Below, piece by piece: positions 23,785 to 35,499 of a stretch of DNA of 64,000 nt (positions are counted from its first letter, which is position 1; each line of letters begins with the position of its first letter). The translations under genes and the position numbers were made by a program. Below the pieces are notes generated by a model. The model was not told the origin of the DNA and did no database searches. It was given only the letters and a program-made list of their open reading frames with translations. This DNA is from Glossina fuscipes (taxonomy: Eukaryota > Arthropoda > Insecta > Diptera > Glossinidae), in assembly GCF_014805625.2 (NCBI RefSeq), contig NW_023998452.1, positions 180,455 to 244,454 on the forward strand. The letters run 5' to 3'.

Positions 23785-24035
23785 GCGTGATGCGGTGGAT
23801 GTGGCCTTCGACCAGTTTGGCCCATTTTGAGTATCATCTATTTGATGTTTTTGCCAAATTTGAAGTCAATAGCTTCATTTTTGCAGCCGGGAGAAAGTTT
23901 ACAACAGACATAACAGGGACGGACGATTCAGAATTTCATGCTGTTCAGGAATATGTACATTTTGTGTCGCTGTGTTGCAAATGTTTTGACAAAATGTATT
24001 CGCGCCTCATCCTTCAGTGATGGGTATAAAAATCT
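23785..24035 (-). repeat. Family 1 dispersed repeat, copy d
   Basis: On the minus strand: TTTTATACCCATCACTGAAG, a GTATTCATTTTGTC-like AATACATTTTGTC, CATTTGCAACAC, CGTCCGTCCCTGT, CTCCCGGCTGCAAAAATGAA, and GGCCACATCCACCGCATCAC. Its order and ends match copy b on the opposite strand. Confidence 0.75.
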
Positions 24036-24984
24036 AAACCGAATAAGAAGGAAGTCTTCTACAAAAATACATACGACGTCAACAACAAATTGGTTTTAAG
24101 ATATTTAAAAATTTTATAAAGGATTTTGCGGACCCACAAGCCTCCACATGCATACATTGCTTTGCTGGATTTTGCTACGCTAAACGCAGCTCAGTCAATT
24201 TCATTGCTTTGCAATAAATATCGATAACGCTTTATTAAAAAATTCAAATAATATTTTATTAAATGCAGTAATTATAAATATTTCTTGTTTCCTGACAATT
24301 AATAAATTACAAGATTACAATGTATTTTAATTTATGGTTTTATAAATTAAAAATTAAGCTATTTTGATTACATAAGAAATAACGAGAAATACTTCATATG
24401 TCTTACATCGAGTATGTTAATACCAATCGCCTTGGTGTGAATTTTTTGCGAAACTAACGGAGACGTAGCTCTCGAGTAAACGTAATATGTTTACCTGCGA
24501 TTGTTCATGTGACATAATAGTATTTTTTGAAAATTATTGCCTCACACAGATAAAATCTAAGGTTATATGCTCATAACAGATCAATGGACTAAGGCGATAG
24601 ACGGGAAATGGCTGTGGTCAAATCAATAGTTACTACGCGGTAAATACACTCAGTCCAAACGACTGGTCAAAGTTGATTACTTTCGCGCTAGGTTTTCAGC
24701 CAGTGTTCTTCTCATTCGAGAAAGCTATTAAATTCCCTTAGCTTAGTCCATATGTTGTATATTATCAGAAAACGTTACAGTGCAATTCACTTGTAAGATA
24801 CTATACCTGTGTGAGTGACACACTGACACTAGCTGGAGCAAACACTAATGTAAACTTTTTCTTCAGTACATGACACGTCAAATACTTGAAACGAGTTGAC
24901 CTACGTATTATAAGATCATATCTCCGCTTACAATTTTCAGTCCCACCAAACACCAAATTTTTTACTATTCCATCTCAAAATATT
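24036..24984. other. Intergenic DNA
   Basis: Nothing supportable seen. Confidence 0.5.
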
Positions 24985-24986
24985 TA

Positions 24987-25302
24987 TACGAGGTGTGTTC
25001 AACAAAAACGTGACTTTTCATTTTTCTCGAAAAATATTTATTCATCAATATGCAGTTTGTCACCTTTAAAATGTGCCCCTTAGATATAATACACTTGTGC
25101 CAAACCTGGAAGCAACACCCATATGCGCTTTTTGGTATGCCCTCAAGATCTTTCAGCGATGTGATCTCTATCTCCTTAGTCTTGCAAAAATTTGATCCTT
25201 TAAGGATTATAATGTCAAGATATATCGGGTGCCCGTGTAGCAAACAAAAGCAACAAATGTACGAAATTGGAATATTCACAATTTTTTTGAACGAACCCCG
25301 TA
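24987..25302 (-). mobile_element. Internally deleted Tc1/mariner-like element (MITE-like)
   Basis: Ends are imperfect inverted repeats: the left reads TACGAGGTGTGTTCAACAAA, the right (reverse complement) TACGGGGTTCGTTCAAAAAA. TA duplications are at 24985-24986 and 25303-25304. The minus strand still encodes the C-terminal end of a transposase (LKDLEGIPKSAY, CCFQVWHKCIISKG at about 25070-25160). This matches the IP..AY..CF..W..KCI..G ending common in insect mariner-like transposases. Only 316 bp remain, so it is a deletion derivative of a once autonomous element, movable only in trans. Confidence 0.8.
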
Positions 25303-25354
25303 TATCAGCCTTCAAAAAAACTGGCTAAATATGAAGGACAGAATTTGTGGCAAG

Positions 25355-26400
25355 GGTTTAACGTGGGTTCCTGCCTGAAAGGCTTAACCCCACGGTGGCC
25401 CAAGCCACTTTTAAGAGTACTACGCCCCCTGGCGAGTTAGACAATCCCCACAGAGTAGGGCCCTAAACAGCACCAGAGGCCAGAACAGTTTATTGTGTAT
25501 GGAACAATAAGCCCCACTCTGGTCAATGGCGAGGCCTAGCTGCACTCAATTGTTCCATTTTAGCTAGGAACTCGCCAACCACAACCACCACGAGTACTCC
25601 CCGAAGGGCCGCACCCAAGCAGTCAGGACTCACAAATTGATCAACTGACTGCTTCCGCCATAAGGCTTCCACTGTGCTGTTGATCAATTACCACCATTAC
25701 CCGCAGGCATCCGTGACATGTGTTCAAAAGTAAAAATAGGTAAAAGGGGAAAACTTATTCGTCATATCCCTTTTCCATTTTTGCATGCAATGTAGACATT
25801 TTCTATCAATCGGCCAAAGAGAAGGCCGTCCGTCAATTCCTTTTTGCATTAATAGTATAATTCATTTATTTATTACGACTTAAGGAGAAAGTCCATCATA
25901 TACCCGCAGGCATACGTGGCTTTGTGAGGCGAGCTTCCTGACCCCCGTGGCTCCCAGTTTGTTTTGCAAAGCCTTATGGCATACTTTGGGCGGTTGTTAA
26001 AAACAACCGTACTTGCTTCGGATTCTCCATACTTTCCTGGTTGCCAGCACCAGTGAACTACTTTTCTTCAAGATATATAGGTCTCGGGTATTGCACTGAT
26101 CATGGTAGACTAATCTAATGCACTCTACCATGCACTCGCTAGATTACTACCTTCATTGTACTTAAATACCATTCAATATATTTCCTCGGTAGTAACTAGC
26201 TATTGAGTAAGAGCTCTTCTTCCAGCCAACCCCTCCACCATCTCTCAGAAACTCGTCGCCGGGTTAGCAGCCCAAAACCTTAAACTCTTCTTAGCCGGCC
26301 GAAGCCGTTGCCCGGGGATCACCGCTGAGAGGTGAGAGTTTCGGCACATCTATGCTTCCCATCAAAGCATAGTTCATCTCCCCTATGAAGGACAATATGA
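25355..26400. other. GC-rich block of unknown origin
   Basis: This block is far less AT-rich than its surroundings. It contains a direct repeat TACCCGCAGGCAT(C/A)CGTG at about 25699 and 25901, and well-mixed segments such as GCCGGCCGAAGCCGTTGCCC (about 26296). No long open frame is present on either strand. It could be the UTR of a retroelement or a fossil mobile element; I do not recognise the family. The break in composition at about 26400 is sharp. Confidence 0.55.
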
Positions 26401-27181
26401 GTTCTGACTATTCGAAAATGTTTGAAAGCCAATAATAGGCCAGAGTGAAAATAATCGACCAAGATAGCCTAACGTCTTTGCTAACTTACAATTTACTCCA
26501 AACCAAAAAAAATAAAAATCGAAGCCTGACCTCACCACTACGGTCAGGACTTATTATCGCCAGTATCACCCACTACTACATATAGTGGAACATCCCCACA
26601 AATAATTTAGTATCCGACATGTGTATATGTGCGAGAGTGCTGAATGGTTGAATAAATCCTGAACATAGTAAAGAAATTTGCAATTGCGTTAATTCTTGAA
26701 AATTTGTACACTTACACTAAACGGTAAATAGTAATAATAAAAATTTTTTTTTTTTTTTGGTAATTTTTTACGAAATCAAATATGATTACGTCTTTTATTT
26801 GTGTTTGTATTTTCTATTTTTGTTTAATATTTCCCATCATTCCCATGTTATCCTTTTATTATCGCCCAGTTATCAACTACATTAGTCGAGATGCGAATCG
26901 CGTGTGTAGATAGACCATCTTTTAGCAAAGATAAAAAGGTGGACTACGGATAGTGGGCTAACATTACGCCAGTGAAAATATGTGCATGGGACGCCGTAAA
27001 CAATAATAAAATAAAAATAACACATTTAAAAATAGGTAAAAATAACGGTTTAGTCTATTTACGAATTGAAGAAGCTAACATAAAAAATCGATTTCATAAT
27101 AGAAACAAAAAGAAACATTTCCTATAAAAGAATGAATTGAAATGAATGCCAAATAATAATTCCTTGTAAAGTCACATAGAG
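26401..27181. other. Intergenic DNA
   Basis: No gene seen. A TATAGTGGAACATCC motif at about 26580 recurs in variant form at 40386 and 44213. Confidence 0.5.
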
Positions 27182-27440
27182 GTGCGCCCGCTTGGTTATA
27201 ACGTATGCAACGCCGAGGGGAAAGCTTTAAAGCAAAAAAATATTTGCCTGTCCGTCTGTGCGTTTAACTGTCTTTGTGAATACCACAAAAAAATTAAAAT
27301 ATCGAGTTCAAGTTTGGCAAAAATATTAAAAATCCAAGAAGCGAAATCGGTGAAAGAACACGCCCACCGCATAGCAGAAGCTGAGAACACGTCTGCTCTC
27401 AAAAACAAAAAAGTGGACCCCACAATCCGTAATGGATGCA
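27182..27440 (+). repeat. Family 1 dispersed repeat, copy e
   Basis: Modules AACGTATGCAACGCCGAG (about 27200), CCTGTCCGTCTGTGCG (about 27248), AAGTTTGGCAAAAATATT (about 27311) and GAACACGCCCACCGC (about 27357). The order matches copies a and b. The overlapping open frames on both strands are part of the repeat. Confidence 0.7.
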
Positions 27441-27923
27441 AAAGTAAATATTTGCTGCAGCACGATGGTCATACACGCATTCAATATCATAAAACAACAG
27501 AAACTTCATTTTTTTGGCGTTGTTTGTGTCTTCTTTTTAAGAAAATTGTATTTAAAAAAAGTTCGGACACAGCCGAATAAAATTTTCTCAATCAATCTAA
27601 ATATTGGTTTTAAGACCCACTTGCCATAACATATGCCAACATACCACTACAACCCTAACACATACCAGCGCTAGTGTAAGCCAACCACTCTCAAAACACA
27701 AATCAAAACATAAGCCAATCCCAACACATGTCTACAAGGAAACCGGGATTTGACGGTAAGTAATCGGAAAAATATTTTGCATTCACCCCTGATTTATAAA
27801 TGGCTGTACTTTGTCGTAAGTTAACGGTATCATTTGTATTTTATAAACGTAACGTATTGAGTCAAGAAGGCTTTCACAAGCATGTGTTAGGGTTGGTGTT
27901 TGTTGGGGTTGAAAGAGAAAAAT

Positions 27924-28140
27924 CTTATGTCACAAACGATCATTACTAAGCGAATTTCCCTTCGTATTCGTCATTTTAGTTGCTCTATATATATATATGT
28001 CACAAACGATCATTGCTAAGCGAATTTCCCTTCGTATTCGTCATTTTAGTTGTATATATATATATATATATATATCTTATGTCACAAACGATCATTGCTA
28101 AGCGAATTTCCCGTCGCATTCGTCATTTTAGTTGCTCTAT
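27924..28140. repeat. Three-copy minisatellite with AT-microsatellite spacers
   Basis: Three copies of a 57-58-nt unit (CTTATGTCACAAACGATCAT ... CGTCATTTTAGTTG) start at about 27924, 27995 and 28077. They are separated by TATATA spacers of different length. Copies 1 and 2 differ by about one base; copy 3 has two further changes. Confidence 0.9.
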
Positions 28141-28143
28141 ATG

Positions 28144-28174
<31 letters not shown>

Positions 28175-28484
28175 TGATGCCATTTCAATCTAATTAGTTA
28201 ACTAAAGCTTTTAGAAACAATTAGCAGAGACCAACAAGAGCAATTATCATAACTATATGCATACCACACACAATCGCATTAACCGTAATATTGCGAACAG
28301 TAACCCATTATTAGTTTATAATATGATTACAAGTTCATAACATTTATAGAGAGGAATAAGTAAAACAAAAAGTAAAAAAATTAATAAATAAATTAATAAA
28401 AAAAAAATAAAAAAAAAGATTTAAAGAAATGACATACAAACGCACACTTATGTACATAACTACGTTTATGCCAGTGCATAAAAT

Positions 28485-28520
28485 CGATAGATAGATAGAT
28501 AGAAAGACAGATAGATAGAT
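28485..28520. repeat. (GATA)n microsatellite
   Basis: GATA tetramers with two interruptions (GAAA, GACA). Confidence 0.9.
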
Positions 28521-28622
28521 TTGTAACGTTCTATAATTTGTTTATAATACTAAAGTAATTTTTATAACATGTTTTCAGGGTCAACATGATATTTTTATTA
28601 ATATTGACACATGGCTACTATA

Positions 28623-28659
28623 CTCGATCTCGATCTCGATCTCGAGAGCTCGAGCTCGC
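28623..28659. repeat. (CTCGAT)n / (CTCGAG) tract
   Basis: Hexamer repeat turning into a self-complementary CTCGAG/GAGCTCGAGCTC stretch able to fold back. Confidence 0.8.
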
Positions 28660-29093
28660 TTTTGCGTTCTCTTACACTTTGCAGAGATGCAGTTTTCGAA
28701 GAATTACGAAATAAATGCATAAGAGAATTTAGTTTTTGTTTTTACTTTTAACAGACATCAACAAGGAAATGTTTATTCAATGTGTTATATAAAATGTACC
28801 GATGCTTTTAGTTTTACGCTCTAATTTAAAACGAATTTCAAGAGTTTGTTTTTCTGTCTCCTTTCAACCTTATTTCTGTATATTGTTTTATGTTTTTATT
28901 GAACGTCTTTCAGTCATAAATCATTTTACCTCGGATTGTATAACTTGTACGTCTGCAAAGTGATGGGCACCTACAAGCAGTAAATTCGCTGTAATCGAAT
29001 TGATAAGATGACGTCATCATCGTCATCATCATCATTATTATTATTATTTGAAAGCAATTTGCGCATAAGTCAACATATATTACGATTTTCATC

Positions 29094-30200
29094 ATTTGTT
29101 ACAAATAATAAATTATGGACTTTTATATCCACCTCCTAAACAGATTAGTGTATTCGATTTATCATTGCATTTGTAACACAAGGCAATACTATATATGTAG
29201 CTCATAATGCCATTAGATCGTCAAAATAAAGTTTTTTAAATCAATTTAGTCCGTCTACGCGTTCGTCTCAGGACTAGTCAACATAACCTATAGTTCTCTA
29301 ATATCGTTAACCTATAGTTCTCTAATATCGATTCCTTTAATTTCTGAAATACGTATAAGAATTTTCACGGACCGTAAAGGAATTTATTTACGTCCATTCG
29401 CCCATACATCCTATAATTGCCATCTTTTGCTACATATAATGAATGATCAGTTTTTATAACCATCCTCGGACTAGAATCGCGTATTATGTTTGACATCAGA
29501 AAGCCGTTAAACTATTTTTTGAATCAGCTTAACCATGTCTGTCTATTTGTCCGCTTTAATGCAAATGCCGATGGATGATTATACATTAAGTTACTAGCCT
29601 TAATTCCTGTCCAAAATATACATATGAAAATCTACATGAAAAGTAATAAGCATTTAATCCATTATCCATCGGTCTATCCATCTTCCGACTTTTCTCCAAT
29701 TGTGAGAGCGCAGTAATAGCATCATTTTTAACACAATGAAGTATGCGTTATATTGGCAGTAAATTTTATAATATATTCGATGAAGTAATAATTTAAATCA
29801 ACTTTGCCATGTCCGTCTATTTGCAAAAATTCGTGTAAAGCGCAAAAACTTAGTCATAATCACGTTAGCCTCCATCCACTCTTCTCTGCATTTGTTACAA
29901 ATAATAAATTATGGATTTTTATAGTCAGCGCCATCAAACATGCACACAGTATATCTCTTACATTGTTTCTATTTCTTGGAAATATGCAACGAGTAAATAA
30001 AAACCGCAATGGTTAAGTATTTGCAGCGTACTTATATAACCGTCAGAGGGACAGACATGACCGTTTGTTGCGGAAATACAAAATGTGGAAAAAATGAAAA
30101 CGGAAGACCGAACGCTAGTACATTTGAATCGATTCTATCGATCAACTTTGGCAATGGTTGTGATCCGCCCACAAATACATATTTGTGTTTTATGACTTAG
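29094..30200. repeat. Cluster of diverged short repeat copies
   Basis: The motif TTGTTACAAATAATAAATTATGG followed by TTTTTATA occurs at about 29095 and 29890, and a weaker copy (TTGCTACATATAATGAATGAT) lies near 29427. GCCATGTCCGTCTATTTG-like segments lie near 29537 and 29807, and GGACAGACATGACCG near 30050. A 24-bp unit (AACCTATAGTTCTCTAATAT...) is duplicated in tandem at 29285-29332. This looks like several overlapping decayed repeats related to family 1 or 2. Confidence 0.5.
29285..29332. repeat. 24-bp tandem duplication
   Basis: Two adjacent copies of AACCTATAGTTCTCTAATAT plus CGTT or CGAT. Confidence 0.9.
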
Positions 30201-30688
30201 CAAGATTTGACCTAAGTATTTATCGGGGTTTCTCAAAATTTTGCAACTGTTTTATATTTACTTTCAACAAAGGGTATCCGAAATTCGCTTCAAAATGAGT
30301 ATAATTCTACTACTGGTTTGTTTGTTTTTTTTAATAAAATAAAATGCGGTTTTTCAAATTTGCGGTTAATTAGAAGAATGAGAATGAGATCAATGAGGAT
30401 ACATGGAACTGACCGAATTTCTATATATATGATTAATTTATGTATAAATAATAAAATAATTTTGTACTTTTATAATATTTCCAAGAAATACGAAAACTTA
30501 ACAGGCGCGTTATGGGATTTTTGAATCTATATTCATTCAGTTTACATATTGTAAAGTAAAATTCTCGTTAGTGTAATATCCTTTGGTTGAACATTGTCGG
30601 CTAACTCTCAACTCAACTCAACAGAAATTAATCTATTAAAAATATACATAAATATATTCGAGAATGAAATGTTTATTTTTTCTACATG

Positions 30689-30950
30689 TTAGGTCTACTG
30701 GAAAGTTTTGTCCGTTCTACAAACCTGCATTCCATATATGGTCCGAAATTGTTTGTTTAGCTGAATCATCTCTTTCCGCAATCTCCGATGTTGTCAAGAA
30801 AGAATTTCGCTTTAACGTAATCGCGACAATGTCGTCGTTGTTCGAAGATGGTCATCCAGAGCGTGGCTTATCAGAAGAGTCGAAATCGTCTATTCAAAAT
30901 TTGTCAAACCATCTTCTGCATCTTTTATCAGAGACTGTACAATGGTAATG
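30689..30950 (-). pseudogene. Rearranged mariner-like element fragment
   Basis: The minus strand encodes a mariner DNA-binding segment in one frame with stops: RWFDKF, stop, IDDFDSSDKPRSG, stop, PSSNNDDIVA, then FLTTSEIAERDDSAKQTISD and HIWNAGL. This fits the RWF..F..G.FD..D.PRSGRPS ... T.REIAE signature. It runs directly into a terminal-repeat-like end (plus strand TTAGGTCTACTGGAAAGTTT at 30689) with no catalytic domain between, so an internal deletion joined the N-terminal part to the 3' end. The upstream terminal repeat was not found. Confidence 0.72.
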
Positions 30951-33900
30951 GGCTCAAAAGATTCTGAAGAAGTCTGAATATAATTTTTTTTACTTGTTTG
31001 CAACGAATGTTTCGCTTCGAGAGACGAATCATTATTTTTGAAGGCAAACAATGCACTGATAGAAAAGTCGAGAAATGTGTAGCTGATGGTGGATAATACT
31101 TCGTCAGAAATGAAAAATGATTTCCTTTTGAGTTTTGCGTTAAAAATCTTTCTTCAGAAACATCAGAAGAGATTTTTTCACGCCCTAAATTCTCTTCGAA
31201 ATCTTTACTTTACTATCTGAAATGGACGCAACACTGAATACTACTGACACGAAATGTATCCTATGCGACCACAAAAAACGAGGGCCACGCCTTACGATGG
31301 AGTGGTACCTGCTCTCAAGTACTCTCGCTTTCTGTATGTAAAGATGCTGTCTTTAGCAAACGCATCAGGAACGCAAAGTAAGATGACTTTTGTGACTGAA
31401 CGACGTAATGGACTGGAGGACTATTTCTTTTCCTGTTTAATTGAAAGCAATTTGTTTTCGAATAGTGATGGGTGTTGAAAACTGAACACGATACAATATC
31501 CTTACCGTAGATCACGTCGTGCATAAAAGCGGAAAAAGTTCCTAACTTGGCTTTGGCTCTGGTCAGAAGAACTATTAGGGAAGCTTTAGGGAAGCTTTAA
31601 AGGAATAAGTTGAATGTAGCGTATTAGGAACTGGAAACAGCGATTGTTGACGAGTGCAGACATCGATATCAAAATCAATTGAAATGTTGCTTCCTATAGG
31701 ATTATCACATAATCGATAATAATCTGTCATCTTCTTCTACATCTACATATTATTTTTGCATTACGTTTTACTTTTGCCCAAGTGAGGTAAAATTTCTATA
31801 TTCTCGGACTTTCTTTATGAAACGCATTTTTTGCTCGTTTCGTAGTGACTTTATATTATACTTTGATTGAAAATGTATACGTTTTACAACTGAAGTAATT
31901 ACACGGATATAAAGCATACATAGTCGAGGTAAAGACTAGACCCTTGGAATCCATTTTATATTTCACAAGTGGCTTAACCTCTATACGAAAGTCAAAAACT
32001 ATTCAGGAATATGACGCGATCCTGTTGGGGCACCCTAACCCTCTTTGCCCATTTGTTTCCCCCCGATATGGTCACTCTTTGTACACATCTAAGGGACATC
32101 TACCGAACGGCAAGTCATGAGTAAAAAAAAACCAAAAAGCCAAACCGAGTCAACAATGCAACTCAATCTTATGCAATTGATAATTAGATGGACCGAAACT
32201 AGACTAACGTTCAACTCTTAGTTGTGGATTTCAGAGCGCTGTTGCTTACTTTTACAAAGAATGAGACCTAATCGTAGCAGTCTGTTGCGGTTATTGCTGT
32301 GTGCTTTAATTGCTAATTATTTTTGCAGTAAATGGAAAAAATGTTATGAGTACCTAAGCACTCTGATGCGAATTTCCGGCATAACAAATCTAATAGAGAT
32401 AGATATGAAAGCATCCATTTGGTAACCCAAGCTTAAGCGATAACTTCCTACATCAAAACCAATTAATAAAATAAAAAAAAGAAAAGAAAAGAAAATGGAG
32501 CAAATTTGCAAAATTAATTTAATTCGTTCTCCTATGGTGGTGAGCATAAGGAAAAACTCAATTTCACAAACGCGGAAAATGTTTTCATAGTTTTCTTTTT
32601 TCGTTTCTATGTCTTACTTTAAAGAGGAATAAAATTACGAATAGCAGTAAAACCACTCAATTTATGCAATTGTTTATATTATTTGGAATTTTGTTTTGGT
32701 TTTCGAAAATTTCAGACCCTCGCGTTTCCAGTAAATGGAAAAAGTAGTAACTAAATATCACCACCGTCACCGTCACCGTTGCCGTCAACGTCAACAACAC
32801 CATCACAAAAGTCAGCCCAAGTTTAGACGCTACGCAAAAAGATAATTTATTAGCTTCAGCATCGATGGTTAATAATTAGTAGCGAATAGTGTACATTTGA
32901 TTCGTTTTTTCTTTTATTTTACTGTCATTATTTCTAGTTTTGCAATGCAATATTCGTATGTATATATATATATATAAATGTGCGTTAGTAACAACGAAAA
33001 AAAAGAAAATTTTTTGTTTTAAAAGAAACAAAAACTGTTGCAGTTGATAATTAAGTTAAAACTTAATCGTAATTTGGCCATAACATGTTGCAATATGTTT
33101 AAACTTATTTTTAAAAAAAAAGCAAAAACAACAACAACAACGATAGTAGCAACATCTATCAAAAGCACGCCTGGCTTGTGCTTGTTTGTAATTGTATTAA
33201 ATTTTTATTTCTAGGAAAAACTCAGCAAATGCCTCACACATTTAAAATAAATATACAACAACAACAACAACAACAAATATACTTACGCTTGCTGTATATA
33301 ATGGGTGTTATATGCACGTATAGCATTCAACCGTTCAATATGGAACTTTTTTTGTGAAGGAATTCCTACACAATAATTTTAACAATTATCAAATATTTTA
33401 GAATTTTTTTTTTAATTTTTTTTTTTATTTGCTTTACGCCTTATTATGACTGACTGACTGACTATCAATTCGTTTCGTTTAAACGAATTAAGAATTTTTA
33501 TGCAGACTCCGTTTCGTTCCGTTCGTTTGTTAAATAACCTCCACCAGATCGATTAACCACAACTTCGATAAGATAAATATAACAAAGTTCTTGCGTAAAA
33601 GCTTCACGGGATTCATATTTTAAAAGTTTTGGAAACTTAAAGGAATTTTTTTAATTTTTTAGCAAAATATCAGTTATAATGGGGAACTCATTCAATTAAT
33701 AAGAATGAGGATAAATTTAGGAACTTGATCAGGAAATTTAAAAACCAAAAAAAAAACGAATTTCGATTAAAATTTCGTCAATGGATGTGGGTCGAAATTT
33801 CAGATGCGAAAGGATTTGCAATAATCTGGATAGCCTTAGATGCTAATTCTTAAAGACTTTAGTCTTAGAATATATTTCTCTGGCTAAATTAGTAGTAGTA

Positions 33901-34019
33901 TTAGTGAAAATACTAAATAGTAACAATGGAAGAATTAATTCCAGCTCCGAAGACAGAAAAATATAGGACTTAAATGCGTATACGTCTCGAATTTTAGCCA
34001 GATTATGTTTGACATCGAA
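30951..34019. other. Intergenic DNA
   Basis: No gene supported. Simple tracts include a CACCGT-rich segment at about 32761-32805, an AT run at about 32960-32978, and (AAC)n runs at about 33127-33140 and 33256-33275. The rest is unassigned. Confidence 0.55.
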
Positions 34020-34370
34020 CTTACCTTCATTTTACACAAAGCTTCCCCGTAACCCCATAGTCTTGATCGGTCGAAAATTTAGACGTGTCCGTCCGTCTGT
34101 CTGTCGGTCTGTGGTACACATTCTCTCTCTCTCTCTCAAGTTCTAGCAGCCAGGTTTCTATTGAAATTGGCCGAAATCGAGCAAAGGCCACAACCATAGT
34201 AGAACAAAACCTCAGATCAACTCTGCTTTCAAAAATTAAAAAAAAAAAACCTAGTTTTTTACTCATTACTTATAGACCGCAGAAGATACAACGACAAAAA
34301 TTGGCATTTACATTCAATTGGTCGTCCTGCAGTACATATACAAAACTTGCCACGCCTACTCAATCTAATA
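34020..34370 (+). repeat. Family 1 dispersed repeat, copy f
   Basis: Contains GTGTCCGTCCGTCTGTCTGT at 34085, a (CT)n run at 34123-34138, TTGAAATTGGCCGAAATCGA and CTTGCCACGCCTACTC near 34347. The left end is degraded. The open frames at 34085-34504 and on the other strand lie within it and are not genes. Confidence 0.6.
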
Positions 34371-35499
34371 GAATATCAAAATTTCGTTCTTTTATCAAAA
34401 CGTTTGCAGCACCTAGAAAGCAGTTCCAGAGACCATGCAAATATTATCGATTTGGTGATCTAACATCATATCCTCTATGCAAGAACAAAGAGGAGCCTGC
34501 ATGATTAAATCAATTCAGAATCTCTCTACTGATCGGAAATATGCACGTTTTATCGGGCGAGCATTTAAATTTTAATTAGAGAGGAAAGTAACGGCTTGAC
34601 GGATAAATTGATATCCAAGTTCGATAAGCTCACTATCAATGATGGAGCGAAATGTATGTAGACAATTAAGGTAATATATATTTGTTTACGGTTCGTGTGT
34701 TTGCTACTGATCGCAACTTGGTGTCTATGCTAAATTATGATTAACAGTAAAATGCAGAACAACGGACAAAGTAATCACAAAAATTAAGTAATAATAATGT
34801 TAACAAACCAAGTCTTATTTTATACGAATAAAAAAACAACAATAAAAAATCAATTATTGTTACTATCATCAACAAAGGCGCTATAAAAATTTTCAGAGAA
34901 ATATACAGATGAAATATGTTTTACATATACACGTCCCCTTATTGGATATTAAGCTTTGCTCGCGGCTAGAATATAACTCAAAAAGCGTATGTTTAAATAA
35001 TTGCCATAAATGTACCCGGGAAAATCTTTATCCTTTCGATCTGTAACAGCCAGCAACTAGTGACAGATAACACTACCGCTGAGTACCAGTTCAAAGTTGA
35101 AGTTCGGGAGAGGGGTCCGCTTACAGGAATTTCCAATGCAAAAATTTGCACTTTCTAGGCAGGGACTCCTTACATACATACCCAAAATAAATCTAAACCT
35201 AATTTGTACTTACCACACATAAACGGATTTTTGAACGAACATGTAAACAATTAAGTCATTCAGGTCGATTTCAAGGATTGTAAGAAATCGAAACAAGCTA
35301 TTTACAGTTTAATAAGGGGAAAGAAAATTTCCTAATGATTATGAATGAATTTGTACTGATTTCAAACCGCTATCTGCCTTTTTTTTACCCATCAAGGACT
35401 TAAACATTACACCAAAGAATAGAAAACTAGTTATGACCTAATTTTTGCTAATTTAGGCATTTCAACTGACGAGACAGAAGGAGAAACAATGGAATCAAC
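34371..35499. other. Intergenic DNA
   Basis: Nothing supportable seen. Confidence 0.5.

Larger units (their letters stand above)
28141..29093. other. Intergenic DNA with simple repeats
   Basis: No gene supported. It contains a (GATA)n tract at about 28485-28520, a (CTCGAT)n/CTCGAG tract at 28623-28659, and CAT/ATT triplet runs at about 29010-29050. Confidence 0.6.

Noticed and set aside
27924..28140. CRISPR-like repeat-spacer layout
   Set aside because: Only three units, spacers are TA microsatellite, units are 57 nt and the genome is eukaryotic.
34085..34504. 139-codon plus-strand frame as a gene
   Set aside because: It begins inside the TCCGTCCGTCTGTC module of a family 1 repeat and shows no domain.
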